From positions 1 through 64,000 of the forward strand of contig JBDTSP010000020.1 of NCBI GenBank assembly GCA_039931065.1: DNA of 64,000 nt, in the 5' to 3' direction. The position numbers and the translations under genes are program-made. This document shows, one piece after another, positions 1-8,837 of the stretch. This DNA comes from CADEED01 sp039931065. Lineage in GTDB: Bacteria > Pseudomonadota > Gammaproteobacteria > Steroidobacterales > Steroidobacteraceae. A model generated the notes under the pieces. It saw nothing but the letters and a program-made list of their open reading frames with translations. It had not been told where the DNA came from and ran no database searches. The stretch's first letter is position 1, and each line of letters starts with the position of its first letter.

Positions 1-690
1 GGTTCACTCCATCCAATCTGAATTGCACGCCGACGACACCAATGTTGTCGGTGGCGTCGGCACTCACCGTCGCGGACCCCGTGACCGTGGCGCCCGCCGC
101 CGGAGCCGTGAGTGAGACGACCGGCGCGATGACATCGGCATTACTCACGGTGACCGTGACTGCAGCCGACATCGTGTTATTGCCAGCGGCGTCGCGCGCA
201 ATCGCCGACAAAGAGTGCGTGCCGTTGATCGCAGTCGTCGAGTCCCAGCTGCGGGTGTACGGCGCGCTCGTATCCTCCGCGCCAAGGCTCACTCCATCCA
301 ATCTGAATTGCACGCCGACGACACCAATGTTGTCGGTGGCATCCGCGCTCACCGTCGCGGTTCCCGAAACGGTGGCGCCGGCCGCGGGAGCCGTGAGCGA
401 AATGACGGGCGCGATCCCATCGGCATTGCTAACGGTCACCGTGACAGCAGCCGATGTCGCGCTGTTACCCGCCGAGTCGCGCGCGACCGCGGTGATCTGA
501 TGGCTGCCGGCCGTTGCGCTGGCGGTGTTCCATGACAAGGAGTACGGAGCCACGAGGTCTTCAGTGTCGACGTCGGCACCGTCGACCCTGAACTTCACAC
601 CCGCGACGCCGACGTTGTCGGTCGCGGTCGCGCTCAATGTCGCCGTTCCGGAAAGCGCCGCGCCGCTCGCTGGCGCGGTCAGCGAAACCG
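1..690. repeat. 285-bp tandem coding repeats
   Basis: The sequence at 1-75 recurs almost unchanged at 286-360, and a diverged copy starts at 571. The period is exactly 285 bp (95 codons). It encodes the Ig-like modules of the partial lipoprotein. The first two copies are far more alike in DNA than the third, which suggests recent duplication or gene conversion in the distal part of the array. Confidence 0.85.
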
Positions 691-796
691 ACGGAGCCGC
701 TGTATCCGGCGCGTCCTTGTTCGAGCCGGGGGCTGAACAGGCCGCCATGGCGAGCAGAACCAGAGCCGAAATCGCCGGCAGAGTCAGGTTTTTCAT
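1..796 (-). CDS. Lipoprotein with tandem bacterial Ig-like repeats (3' end outside window)
   Basis: Reading the minus strand from an ATG at 796-794 gives an uninterrupted frame to the window edge, so the gene is partial at its C-terminus. It starts with MKNLTLPAIS and a hydrophobic stretch ending in a lipobox (LLAMAAC), so the product is probably a lipid-anchored envelope protein. After a short linker come repeats of 95 residues, each with the phrases SLTAPA.GA, TDN.GV.GV.F..DG and A.DSAGN or A.DAAGN. These are typical of bacterial Ig-like/cadherin-like modules of surface and adhesion proteins. Two and a half repeats are visible, and the gene is still in repeat at position 1. Plus-strand frames here are shadows. 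The specific ligand or role is unknown. Confidence 0.85.
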   Translation of the reverse strand, partial: MKNLTLPAISALVLLAMAACSAPGSNKDAPDTAAPSVSLTAPASGAALSGTATLSATATDNVGVAGVKFRVDGADVDTEDLVAPYSLSWNTASATAGSHQITAVARDSAGNSATSAAVTVTVSNADGIAPVISLTAPAAGATVSGTATVSADATDNIGVVGVQFRLDGVSLGAEDTSAPYTRSWDSTTAINGTHSLSAIARDAAGNNTMSAAVTVTVSNADVIAPVVSLTAPAAGATVTGSATVSADATDNIGVVGVQFRLDGVN

Positions 797-1221
797 TGTT
801 CTTATCATTCCCGGCGCGCTGTTGAGACCTTCGGACAGTAGACCATACGACAATATGCGCCGTGTCCGGGAGCGTCTGTTAGACGAACACCCCGCCATGA
901 TTGTGAGGTTTTCGGATGCGGTAAATATCGTCCTTGCGATCCCTTTCGCGCGCGAACGTGAACTGCCGCTCGCCGTTCGGAATCGCAAACACCCGCGCCG
1001 GATGAAACTCAACTCGAACCCGCCGCCTGCGGAGAGCTTGCGGCGTTCATTCTTCGTTGCCAGAACGGCGACTGCCAGCGCCGCTCCAGGATGAAGTACA
1101 ACGCCCGCGTTTGTGGATTTATTGCTTAGAGCCGGGCTTCCGCGCCGATAGTACTTTCAAACCGTCCAATACTTGACTTCAAACTACTAACCGCGGCACG
1201 GCAATTCTCGGGACGGCAAGT
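797..1221. other. Intergenic stretch with a possible gene remnant
   Basis: No complete gene is evident. On the minus strand, 1046-879 is an open frame with protein-like composition (for example FAIPNGERQF and DDIYRIRKP) ending in TAA. It has no ATG and is preceded by an in-frame stop, so it may be the tail of a lost gene. I do not recognise a family. The rest, next to the stop of the minus-strand gene at 1222, holds nothing I can name. Confidence 0.3.
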
Positions 1222-2631
1222 TCAGAAGGCGAGCACCGTCGATTCCTCGACCGCCCGCATACGCCTCTGCGCGTGCTCCACCGCCATGCTCAGCATCGCC
1301 GGAGACACATAGGCGCGGTGCACACGGTCGATGCCCGCCATGTAGATCCGCCCGAACCAGTTCCGGAACTGCACGCGCGTGCCGAGCGTGATGTGAGCGT
1401 CGTCGCCGACGAAGCGCACCCCGACGCAGGATCGGAAACGCAGATGACGGTCGTCCGCGCCCAGCAACACTTCGGCGGATCTTCCGCGCGGATCCACCGA
1501 CTGCTCGAGCACCGGGTATTTGCCGGCAAACAGGCGGCTGCGATCGGCCGACAGCAGCGAAGAAGCCGGGCAGCCCAGCGGCGAAGTGCGCAGTTGAAAC
1601 GGCGTTACCAGCACGTTGCGAAGCTTCATCAACCAGGAAACGCCGATCGGGCGATTCGAAAGGAAGCCATCGAGCACATCGGCCAGCAGGGATGCCGCAA
1701 GGTTGCCGTTCGCGCCACCGCCATGCAGTACAAGAAGAAAGGTGTCTTCGTGCTCGAAGCGCTCGGACAAGTGCTTCTCCAGCAGCGAGCCCTCGACTGC
1801 GTTCGGCAATTCGACCACTCCCCGTCCGCGCCGGCCGACAAATCCGGCCACGCGGCAGCGGCATGCAGCGGTCAGACTGCGCACGCGGCCCGCGACACGG
1901 CGTACCAGACCGCACAGCGCGCCGAGGAGACTGCCGGGCCGTTCGTTCAGGGACAGCGCCAGTGTCGGAATGTCCACATGATTCAACGGATGCGCAAGTA
2001 GATGGTCGCGCACCGTCTGCGGCAGTAGTTCGGTCAGGTCATGGATGTTTGCGCCGCCCTCGCCCACCTGTGCGAGCAGCCCGGAATCTTCGATGCCACC
2101 GAGTTCGTTGGTATGACAAGACAAGGCAAACAGCGTCGGATGCGATGCGGCGGGCAGCAGCGGCGCGAACTGATGCCAGGTGCCGCCGCCAAAACGCACG
2201 GTGAACAGGCAGTCCGGCGGGATGTCGACGTAGTTCAGCGCCGTGACGAAGGCACCTGGCTCCTTACGCAGACTTGCATCGGAGGCGCTCGAAAAGCGTA
2301 ACTGCGCACCGCCGCTGCCGGACACGGCGGTGAATACGCGATGCCCGGCGTGGCGATGGAAAGGGTGACCTTGCGGGCCCACCGCGAAGGAATGCAGCGC
2401 CGTGGTTTCCCCATTTCCGATATCGGTGGCGGCCAGTGTCGCCGCCGGTTCATCGAGAGCGTCGGCGAAGCTGCCATGCCCGCGCTGGCGCACTTCGGCC
2501 TCGAGACACAGACGATCTCCTGCGCCTGGGCCCAACTGGGAAATCAGCGTCACCTCCACGGGCAAACCACCGCTGCGCGATGCGATACGTGCCGTGGGAA
2601 AGCTGGCGGTCGGGCGGGAGGCTGCGGGCAT
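1222..2631 (-). CDS. Cupin-like / DUF2867-like two-part protein
   Basis: The protein has 469 residues. The N-terminal half (about 70-170) has cupin-like features: HPFHRHAGHR, then a Gly-rich turn and GGGTWHQFAP, which would give a histidine-lined beta-barrel. The C-terminal half (about 300-460) resembles DUF2867, with GVRFVGDD, R.WFGRIYM and the closing HRAYV segment. There is no signal peptide, so it should be cytoplasmic. The ATG is 3 bp beyond the stop of the ArsR gene, so the two form one transcription unit and the regulator probably controls its amount. The enzymatic role is unknown. The fusion reading is mine; a DUF2867 call alone would also be reasonable. Confidence 0.7.
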   Translation of the reverse strand: MPAASRPTASFPTARIASRSGGLPVEVTLISQLGPGAGDRLCLEAEVRQRGHGSFADALDEPAATLAATDIGNGETTALHSFAVGPQGHPFHRHAGHRVFTAVSGSGGAQLRFSSASDASLRKEPGAFVTALNYVDIPPDCLFTVRFGGGTWHQFAPLLPAASHPTLFALSCHTNELGGIEDSGLLAQVGEGGANIHDLTELLPQTVRDHLLAHPLNHVDIPTLALSLNERPGSLLGALCGLVRRVAGRVRSLTAACRCRVAGFVGRRGRGVVELPNAVEGSLLEKHLSERFEHEDTFLLVLHGGGANGNLAASLLADVLDGFLSNRPIGVSWLMKLRNVLVTPFQLRTSPLGCPASSLLSADRSRLFAGKYPVLEQSVDPRGRSAEVLLGADDRHLRFRSCVGVRFVGDDAHITLGTRVQFRNWFGRIYMAGIDRVHRAYVSPAMLSMAVEHAQRRMRAVEESTVLAF

Positions 2632-2634
2632 GGT

Positions 2635-2958
2635 CTAACTCCTGGCCGGCTTTCGTTTCGCCAGCTTGCGCGATTCGCGTTTGAGCGGACCGGCGGTGGG
2701 GCACAACTCGAAGGCAAAACCCGTCAGCGTGTTGACCAGGTTGTCGCCGTTGAGCCGGTACATGACGAACTGACCGCGGCGCTCGCTGAAAACCAGCCCC
2801 GCCGCTTCCAGCAGCGACAGATGCCGCGATATCGCCGGCGCGGTCATCTCGAAACGTTCCGCGATCTGCCCGGCGGTGAGTTCGCCGGCCGAGAGGTACG
2901 CCAGTATCTGACGCCGCGCGGACGATGAAAGTGCTTCGAAGATGCGATCCGTGGTCAT
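2635..2958 (-). CDS. ArsR-family winged-helix transcriptional regulator
   Basis: At 107 residues it has the usual ArsR length. The start MTTDRIFEALSS.ARRQILAYL is the classic N-terminal helix of the family. The recognition helix is TAPAISRHLSLLEAAGLV, followed by the wing RRGQFVMYRL. I see no paired Cys metal site of the ArsR/SmtB type (a single Cys is near the end), so it is more like the SdpR/non-metal branch. It is the first gene of a two-gene unit with the cupin/DUF2867 protein. A palindrome 15 bp upstream of its ATG is a likely autoregulatory operator. Confidence 0.9.
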   Translation of the reverse strand: MTTDRIFEALSSSARRQILAYLSAGELTAGQIAERFEMTAPAISRHLSLLEAAGLVFSERRGQFVMYRLNGDNLVNTLTGFAFELCPTAGPLKRESRKLAKRKPARS

Positions 2959-2972
2959 ACTTGATTCACTAA

Positions 2973-2988
2973 TTAACGAATTTGTTAA
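2973..2988. promoter_or_regulatory. Candidate ArsR operator palindrome
   Basis: TTAAC-GAATTT-GTTAA is an inverted repeat in an A/T-rich island just upstream of the ArsR start at 2958. Position and symmetry suit autorepression by the dimeric regulator. The assignment is inferred from context. Confidence 0.6.
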
Positions 2989-3181
2989 GCATTTAAATGT
3001 AGGCCGACCTTGATGTCAAGGTTTCGACCGAAACCTGTGTCGCACTCCGATAACCTTCGCCCTGCCCGGGTCGTCATGACTATTGTCATGAGCGTCATGG
3101 CCCTCCTCCGCCGTGTTGCGCAAACCGTCAGGCACGTTGCCGGCGCCGCCGCCCTGTTCGCGGTCAGCGAAATTGCCATGG

Positions 3182-3328
3182 AACACTTTTGATTCACTTG
3201 CCGAAGCCCAGGCGCTCGCCGGCAGGCGGGAGGAAGCGATCACCAACTACCGCCGTTCGGTGGAACTCAATCCGCACAACGACAATGGCCGGCAGATGCT
3301 GGAGAAGTTAGGCGCCCCGCTCCACTGA
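3182..3328 (+). pseudogene. C-terminal remnant of a TPR protein
   Basis: The frame reads TFDSLAEAQALAGRREEAI, then NYRRSVELNPHNDNGRQML, and a stop. This is a clear tetratricopeptide unit of the kind found at the C-terminus of many secreted hydrolases. No TPR or catalytic sequence precedes it, and the upstream open frame is not protein-like, so this looks like a gene that lost most of its 5' part. The remaining space up to 2989 holds nothing else I recognise. Confidence 0.55.
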
Positions 3329-3351
3329 GGAGTCGCAGGTCGGCCCCATAG

Positions 3352-5373
3352 TCACCAGATTCGCACGCGATCTTCCGGCTTGAGGTACAACTTCTCGCCC
3401 GGCTTGGCATCGGCCGCCTTGTACCAGGCATCGAGATTGCGGACGGTGTCGGCGCGGTACTCGTCGGGAGCATGACCGTCCGTGATTACCTGCTGCCGCA
3501 GCGCGGGCTCGCGCGTCTTGCCGCGCCAGCTCTGCGCGTAACTCATGAAGAACTGCTGATCGCCGGAGAACCCGTCGACCACGGGCGCCGGCTTGCCGTT
3601 GAGTGACAGCCGCCAGGCGTCGTAAGCGACCGCGAGCCCCGCCAGGTCGGCGATGTTCTCGCTCAACACTTGCTGACCGTTCAGCGCGAGATCGGGGAAC
3701 GGCCGGTATTGGTCGTATTGCTTCGCGAGCTGCTGCGCGGCTTCCTTGAAATGCGCGAAGTCCCCGGGCTGCCACCAGTTGTGCAGCTTTCCGGTCGAGT
3801 CGAACAACGCGCCTTGATCGTCGAAGCTGTGGCTGATTTCGTGGCCGATGGTCGCGCCGGTCGCGCCGTAGTCCATCACGGCGGGCCGCTTCGGATCGAA
3901 ATACGGCGGCTGTAGAATCGCGGCCGGAAAATTCATCGCATTCATCACGGGCAGGTTCACCGCGTTGACGGTTTGGGGCGTCATGACCCATTCGGAGCGG
4001 TCTACCGGCTTGCCGAGCTTGGCGAGATTGCGCTGCGTTTCGAACAGCTCCGCGCGCAGTGCGTTACCCAGCGCGTCGCCCGCGCGGATCTCCAACGTCG
4101 AATAGTCTATCCAGTGATCGGGATAACCGACTCCGATCTTGAGCACGGCGAGTTTTGCCTTCGCCTTGACCTTGGTCTCGGGCGCCATCCACTCGAGCTG
4201 GTCGACCCGGCGCGCAAATGCGGCGATGAGGTTGTGCACCATGGCTTCGGCGCGCGCCTTTTCAGCGGGCGTGAAATAGCGAGCCGCATAGAGTTTACCG
4301 ATGGCATCACCCAGCGCCAGGTTGGTGACCGCGATGCCGCGTCTCCAGCGATCGCGCTGCTTCGGCGTACCGTCGAGCGTCCTGCCGTAGAAGTCGAATC
4401 GCTCATCGGCAAACGGCTTCGGTAAATAAAGAGAAGCGTGCTCGAGCGCGCGCGCGGTCAGGTATTCCTTCCAGGTTTCGAGCGGCTCGCTCGCAACGAG
4501 CGCCGACAGTCCCGCCACGGCCGCGGGTTGCCAGACGATGAACCCGGATTGCTGTCCGAGGCTCGCGGCCGTGAAGTACTCCTGCCAGTCGAGCCCTGGC
4601 GCCTTCGAATCGAAATCCTTGCGCGACCAGTGATTGTTCGCCTTCTCCACGTCGAAAGTATCCACACGCGCGCCATGCACGGCTGCCATGCGTTTTTCGA
4701 GTTCGAAAACACGCGCCGCTTTCGCGTCTGCGTCCTTGATGTTCGCCAGCGCGAACACCTTGGCGAGATGCGGCGCGTACCTGGCACGGATCGCCGCGGT
4801 GGTGGGCGAGTCGTCGAGGTAGTAGTCACGGTCCGGCATGCCGAGACCGCCTTGCAGCAGGAACGGCGCGTAGCGGCTCGGGTCGTCGAGGTCCTGAGCG
4901 ATCCACAGGCCGAAGAGGTTGTCGGTGTAGAGCTGGGTGCTGTTGAGCACATCGAGGTCCGCGCGCAACTGCTCGCCTAACAACCGCGACAAAGACTTCC
5001 GATCGGTGACGGCCGCGATCTTCTGCAGCTGCGGCGCGAGCGGCGCGAGCCCGAGTTTTGCGATCGTCGTCTCGTCCATGAACGCGTTGTAAAAGTCGGC
5101 GATCTTCTTCGCGTCGGCGGTCGCACTCTTGTTGCTGGCAGTTTGCTGGATGATTTCGCGAGTACGCTCATCCGCCTGATCGGACAAGAAGCTGCCGTCG
5201 CTCACCGAGCTGCGGTCGGCGGGAATCTCGGTCGCCTTGAGCCAGGCGCCATTGACGTAGTCATAGTAAGCGTCGCCCGGGCGAACACTCGAATCGACGA
5301 TCGGCAGATCACGGCCCGTGGCGCTGATGGCGGAAAAGAGGGCAACCGTCAAAAAGATGCGAACGCTTTTCAT
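3352..5373 (-). CDS. M13-family zinc metallopeptidase (PepO/neprilysin type)
   Basis: The 673-residue protein starts at MKSVRIFLTVALF; the longer upstream frame is not protein-like. A signal peptide ends near ATG-RD, so the enzyme is exported, probably to the periplasm. The zinc site is HEISH at 511-515 with the third ligand in ENIADLAGL (E572, D576). The substrate-binding region has NAVNLPVMNAMNFPAAIL (family NAYY region) and DGHAPDEYR near the end. M13 enzymes cleave oligopeptides and need a closed C-terminus, usually CxxW; here the protein ends in VRIW, so the cysteine is absent, as in some bacterial members. It stands alone, with broken genes on both sides. Confidence 0.93.
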   Translation of the reverse strand: MKSVRIFLTVALFSAISATGRDLPIVDSSVRPGDAYYDYVNGAWLKATEIPADRSSVSDGSFLSDQADERTREIIQQTASNKSATADAKKIADFYNAFMDETTIAKLGLAPLAPQLQKIAAVTDRKSLSRLLGEQLRADLDVLNSTQLYTDNLFGLWIAQDLDDPSRYAPFLLQGGLGMPDRDYYLDDSPTTAAIRARYAPHLAKVFALANIKDADAKAARVFELEKRMAAVHGARVDTFDVEKANNHWSRKDFDSKAPGLDWQEYFTAASLGQQSGFIVWQPAAVAGLSALVASEPLETWKEYLTARALEHASLYLPKPFADERFDFYGRTLDGTPKQRDRWRRGIAVTNLALGDAIGKLYAARYFTPAEKARAEAMVHNLIAAFARRVDQLEWMAPETKVKAKAKLAVLKIGVGYPDHWIDYSTLEIRAGDALGNALRAELFETQRNLAKLGKPVDRSEWVMTPQTVNAVNLPVMNAMNFPAAILQPPYFDPKRPAVMDYGATGATIGHEISHSFDDQGALFDSTGKLHNWWQPGDFAHFKEAAQQLAKQYDQYRPFPDLALNGQQVLSENIADLAGLAVAYDAWRLSLNGKPAPVVDGFSGDQQFFMSYAQSWRGKTREPALRQQVITDGHAPDEYRADTVRNLDAWYKAADAKPGEKLYLKPEDRVRIW

Positions 5374-5506
5374 GATCTTTCTCACCAAGGGTGTTGCACA
5401 AAGTGTAGCGGAGCATCGGGCTCGTGCAGAACACTTCCCGGCGCGATCCGCCGCAGACCCGGTGCGGGCTGGCGAATTTCCTGCGCCGCCAATATCCGGC
5501 GTCAAG

Positions 5507-5800
5507 AGCCGGGCACTCGGCGGACCAACGACGTACTCCGATGATTACGGCAGCGAATCGTCGGTCGTGCAGATGCACAGTGGCAACGGCCCGCACGAAG
5601 AAATGGACCGCCGCGCCATCGCCTGTTTCGACCAGGCTCTGGCAGACATCGGATTCACGGCCGAACCTCTTCGCGGAGTGCTCTACGACTACTTCGCGTG
5701 GGCGACCACGACAACGATGGCGCGGTACCACGAATCGGCGGACGTTGTTCCTCAAGGCATGCGCATTCCGCGCTGGTCCTGGGACGGACTGCAAACCTGA
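5507..5800 (+). pseudogene. 5'-truncated group II truncated haemoglobin
   Basis: The frame reads LGGPTTYSDDYG, QMHSGNGPHEEMDRRAIACF, YFAWATTTTMARY and finally PRWSWDGLQT. This matches my knowledge of the C-terminal half of group II truncated haemoglobins (LGGP..YS, H.GN..HEEM with the proximal-side helices, and the terminal RWSWDG). The first helices, including the usual F(Y) B-helix region, are absent: the upstream sequence in this frame is the shadow of the M13 gene and its leader. No start with a ribosome site is visible. The globin is therefore probably a non-functional remnant. Confidence 0.65.
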
Positions 5801-5853
5801 TCAAGATTGTCGGTCGTCCGAAGTGCAGCGTCGGGAAACGTTACTCTTCGCGG

Positions 5854-7566
5854 ATGAAGACCTCGCGCCTGCTCTTCCCGCTGCTTGTCTGCGTCGCCGG
5901 CACTCTGCACGCACAGGCGGTCCCGGTGACCGTTCACGCCGACCGGGTGGTGGGCGAGATCCGTCCCGTCTGGAATTACTTCGGCTACGACGAAGCCGGC
6001 ACCACTGTGACTCGCGAAGGGCGCGACCTGCTGAAAAAGCTGAACGCCCTCAGCGATGAACCGATTCATATCCGCGTCCACCACCTGCTCACCAGCGGCG
6101 ATGGCACGCTCGCGCTGAAGTGGTCGAGCACCAACGTCTACACCGAGGACGCCGACGGCAAGCCGCATTACGAGTGGACGCGGCTCGATGCCATCATGGA
6201 TGAACTCACACGTCCGGGTCTCGAGCCTTTCGTGCAGGCAGGCTTCATGCCGCAGGCGCTTTCGTCGCGACCCGAGCCATACACACCGGCACTGGTGAAA
6301 ACAGGATTGCCGCGCGACATGGTTTCCGGTGGTGCGTTCTATCCACCGAAGGACTACCAGAAGTGGGAGGCGCTCATCGAGGCGTGGGCGCGTCACAGCG
6401 CCGAGCGCTACGGCGCCGAGCGGGCGTCGTCCTGGTTGTGGGAGTTGTGGAACGAACCGGAGTCTCCCTACTGGCGCGGGACCCGGGAGGAATATTTCCG
6501 GCTGTACGATCATTTCGCCGCCGCGGTGAAACGCGTGTTGCCGAAGGCGCGCGTCGGCGGGCCACACGTCACCGATCCCGGCTGGAAAAACGGCGACGCG
6601 TTCATGCAGGCCTTTCTCGAACACTGCCGTTCCGGAAAGAACGCCGCGACCGGCGGAATCGGCGCGCCACTCGATTTCGTGGCATTCCACGCGAAGGGCA
6701 CGACGCGTCTGGACGAACAGGGACGCGTGGAAATGAACCTGCGCAATCACCTGAAGACCATCGACACCTACGGCCGCATCATCGCGGGTTTTCCGGAATT
6801 CGCCGCGCTGCCTATCTACATTGGCGAATCCGATCCGGAAGGCTGCGCCGGTTGCCCCGCCACTCTCGATCCCGAGCGAGACTACCGCCGGACTTCCCAG
6901 TTCGCGGCGTATACGGCCGCTTCATTCATGCGTAAGCAGGATCTGATCACGCGCAGCGGCGGAAATCTGCAAGGCGCCGTGTCCTGGGCCTTTACGTTCG
7001 CCGAGCAGCCGTGGTTCAACGGGCTGCGCGCTCTCACGACCAACGAAGTCGCGCTGCCGGTATTCAACACTTTCGAATTGTTTTCCCGTCTCGGCCGCCA
7101 CCGCGTTGCCGTCGACGCGCCCTCGATGATTCCGGTCGATGCAATCATCGCCGCGAGCGTGCGTGGGGAATCCGATCTCGGTGCCGTCGCGTCTCTCGAC
7201 GACGCGCGATCGCGTCTCACCGTGCTTTTATGGAACTATCACGATGTCGCCGGCGGGTATGACAATCGCCGCGAGGTGCAGCTGACGCTCGTTGGCCTGC
7301 CGCGCGGCGGTCGCGGCATTCGCGCGGTTGAATACTCCATCGACGAACATTCCGGCAATGCGTACACCGCATGGCTCGAGATGGGGTCGCCACAGTCGCC
7401 GACGGCAGCACAGATCGCCAGGCTGCATGCCGCCGCGACGATACATCCGGTTGCGCGCAATCTGAAGCGAACGCCTGCTGGCGAGGCGCGACTGGAACTC
7501 ACGCTGCCGCGGCAGTCCGTGAAGCTGATCGAGATTGTCCTCGCGGGAGCTGCGGCGCGGCCTTGA
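5854..7566 (+). CDS. Secreted GH39-type glycoside hydrolase (beta-xylosidase-like)
   Basis: The 570-residue protein starts at MKTSRLLFPLLVCVAGTLHA, a signal peptide, although the open frame extends further upstream. The catalytic (beta/alpha)8 barrel follows. WNEPE places the acid/base at E201, and the nucleophile is E325 in IYIGESDPEG. Other GH39-like signatures are IHIRVHHL, R..VGGP and the late AVSWAFTF.EQPWF. The C-terminal 130 residues look like the small beta-sandwich of family 39 (LTVLLWNYHDV). The known family includes beta-xylosidases and alpha-iduronidases; xylo-oligosaccharide is the likely substrate. No transporter or other polysaccharide gene is adjacent. Confidence 0.88.
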   Translation: MKTSRLLFPLLVCVAGTLHAQAVPVTVHADRVVGEIRPVWNYFGYDEAGTTVTREGRDLLKKLNALSDEPIHIRVHHLLTSGDGTLALKWSSTNVYTEDADGKPHYEWTRLDAIMDELTRPGLEPFVQAGFMPQALSSRPEPYTPALVKTGLPRDMVSGGAFYPPKDYQKWEALIEAWARHSAERYGAERASSWLWELWNEPESPYWRGTREEYFRLYDHFAAAVKRVLPKARVGGPHVTDPGWKNGDAFMQAFLEHCRSGKNAATGGIGAPLDFVAFHAKGTTRLDEQGRVEMNLRNHLKTIDTYGRIIAGFPEFAALPIYIGESDPEGCAGCPATLDPERDYRRTSQFAAYTAASFMRKQDLITRSGGNLQGAVSWAFTFAEQPWFNGLRALTTNEVALPVFNTFELFSRLGRHRVAVDAPSMIPVDAIIAASVRGESDLGAVASLDDARSRLTVLLWNYHDVAGGYDNRREVQLTLVGLPRGGRGIRAVEYSIDEHSGNAYTAWLEMGSPQSPTAAQIARLHAAATIHPVARNLKRTPAGEARLELTLPRQSVKLIEIVLAGAAARP

Positions 7567-8007
7567 AACGCTGACGGCTCGGACATGCGAGGGTCGCGGG
7601 TTTTACGCTGCCGCGCATCGTCGCGAATGCGATCGATGGCGGAGCTTATTGGTTAACGTATCAACGAATGCGGAAGTGCCGCAAACCGTGATCACGTATG
7701 ACGAACTTCCTGTTCGTAAGAGAAGTACGGGGCCGGACGTTCTGCACCACACGCTCGTCATTCGCAGCATCGAGAAGCAAAGTGCGCGGCGGGTCAGAAA
7801 GCAGATCCGTTGCCGTGTGCTCCATGCGCACAGCAAGATTGGACGAAGACATTTGCATTTTCCTATGGGTAAAAAGCCGCCGAACGGCGACGGGGGCGCA
7901 AGATACCAGCACCCCTCTTCGTTCGAGTGACGCATCCGAGGGAGAAACCCTACCCCTTTCGATGGAGTAGCTCGATGGCGACAGGGCGACGCCGTGGAAG
8001 TTCCTGG
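7567..8007. other. Intergenic stretch, no gene recognised
   Basis: These 441 bp between the glycosidase stop and the MOSC stop contain open frames on both strands, but none has a ribosome site, family motif or convincing composition. I see no strong hairpin. It may hold the 3' untranslated ends of the two convergent genes. Confidence 0.5.
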
Positions 8008-8691
8008 TCATTCCTGCCAGTCAGACGCCTGCGCCGCTGATTCGCACGCGCGTCCGCGAATCAGCTCAACTTCAGTTCCGATCGCGATCTCGCCGCCCTC
8101 TATCACGAAGCAATTGAGCGCGAGCTTGCCTTCGAATCTCTTGTAGATGCCGCGCGTAATGTTCTTGTCCTGGACAAGTGTGTCGGGGTCGAAGGAGGTC
8201 ATCACGCAGCGCAAGCGCAGATCCTGGACACCGATCAGGACCTTGCCGATGCGCAGGCAGGCGCCAGGCCAGTCGCGCTCGGCCAGCCCCTGCACACCCC
8301 CGACAACAATGTTGGGTCGCAGACGGCGTCCATCGTGACCGAACTCGGCGATGGCACCGTCCGTGGCCACGAGCAGCGGCAACACGTCGAAGCGCTCGGC
8401 ACCTTCGTAGCGAACCAGCCGCGCGCCCTCGCCTGCGATTGCCTCGACCTTGGCCGCCAAGAGTTCACTGTTCCAGGGCTCGCCATCGATCAGTGGTTCG
8501 CCGTTCTTTCCCAGCGAACTCTTGAGGCCAAGAAAACGCCAATGAGTCCGCGATGTGACGACGCGTCCGTCCGCGGCCTCGACGTGCACGATTCGGTCGC
8601 CCTCGATGCCGAGCGGACCGAGTTGCGCGCGCAACAGCTTTTCCCCGGCCATCGTCTTCACCGGGTATCGCCAGAGTTCAGTGACTTTCAT
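8008..8691 (-). CDS. MOSC domain protein
   Basis: The 227-residue protein has a MOSC N-terminal beta-barrel (VTELWRYPVKTMAGE, then G.EGDRIVHV) and a MOSC domain with LRPNIVVGG, WPGACLRIG and RCVMTSFDPDT. The conserved cysteine C-V-M-T binds the sulfur carrier or molybdenum cofactor in the family. Members such as YiiM and mARC reduce N-hydroxylated compounds or hand over sulfur. There is no signal peptide, so it is cytosolic. It ends with a short tail after VELIRGRACE. No molybdenum-cofactor genes lie nearby, so a specific substrate cannot be given. Confidence 0.9.
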   Translation of the reverse strand: MKVTELWRYPVKTMAGEKLLRAQLGPLGIEGDRIVHVEAADGRVVTSRTHWRFLGLKSSLGKNGEPLIDGEPWNSELLAAKVEAIAGEGARLVRYEGAERFDVLPLLVATDGAIAEFGHDGRRLRPNIVVGGVQGLAERDWPGACLRIGKVLIGVQDLRLRCVMTSFDPDTLVQDKNITRGIYKRFEGKLALNCFVIEGGEIAIGTEVELIRGRACESAAQASDWQE

Positions 8692-8837
8692 TGGAACGAG
8701 GATTATGGGCTGAAGTTGCCGAGATAACTCATCACGACATCGATGACGTGTTTCTCGCGGCCCTTCATGCCGGCGGGCGTTGCGAGATCGCTTTCGAAGG
8801 TCGCCGACAGGCTGCGGATGTTGGAACTATAGAAATA

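Noticed and set aside
42..1094. Plus-strand open frames over the first kilobase
   Set aside because: They are antisense to the minus-strand Ig-repeat lipoprotein, which has a signal peptide, a lipobox and repeat structure.
3070..3100. Repeated GTCATGA words
   Set aside because: Spacing is irregular and no nearby gene start uses them; too weak for an operator call.
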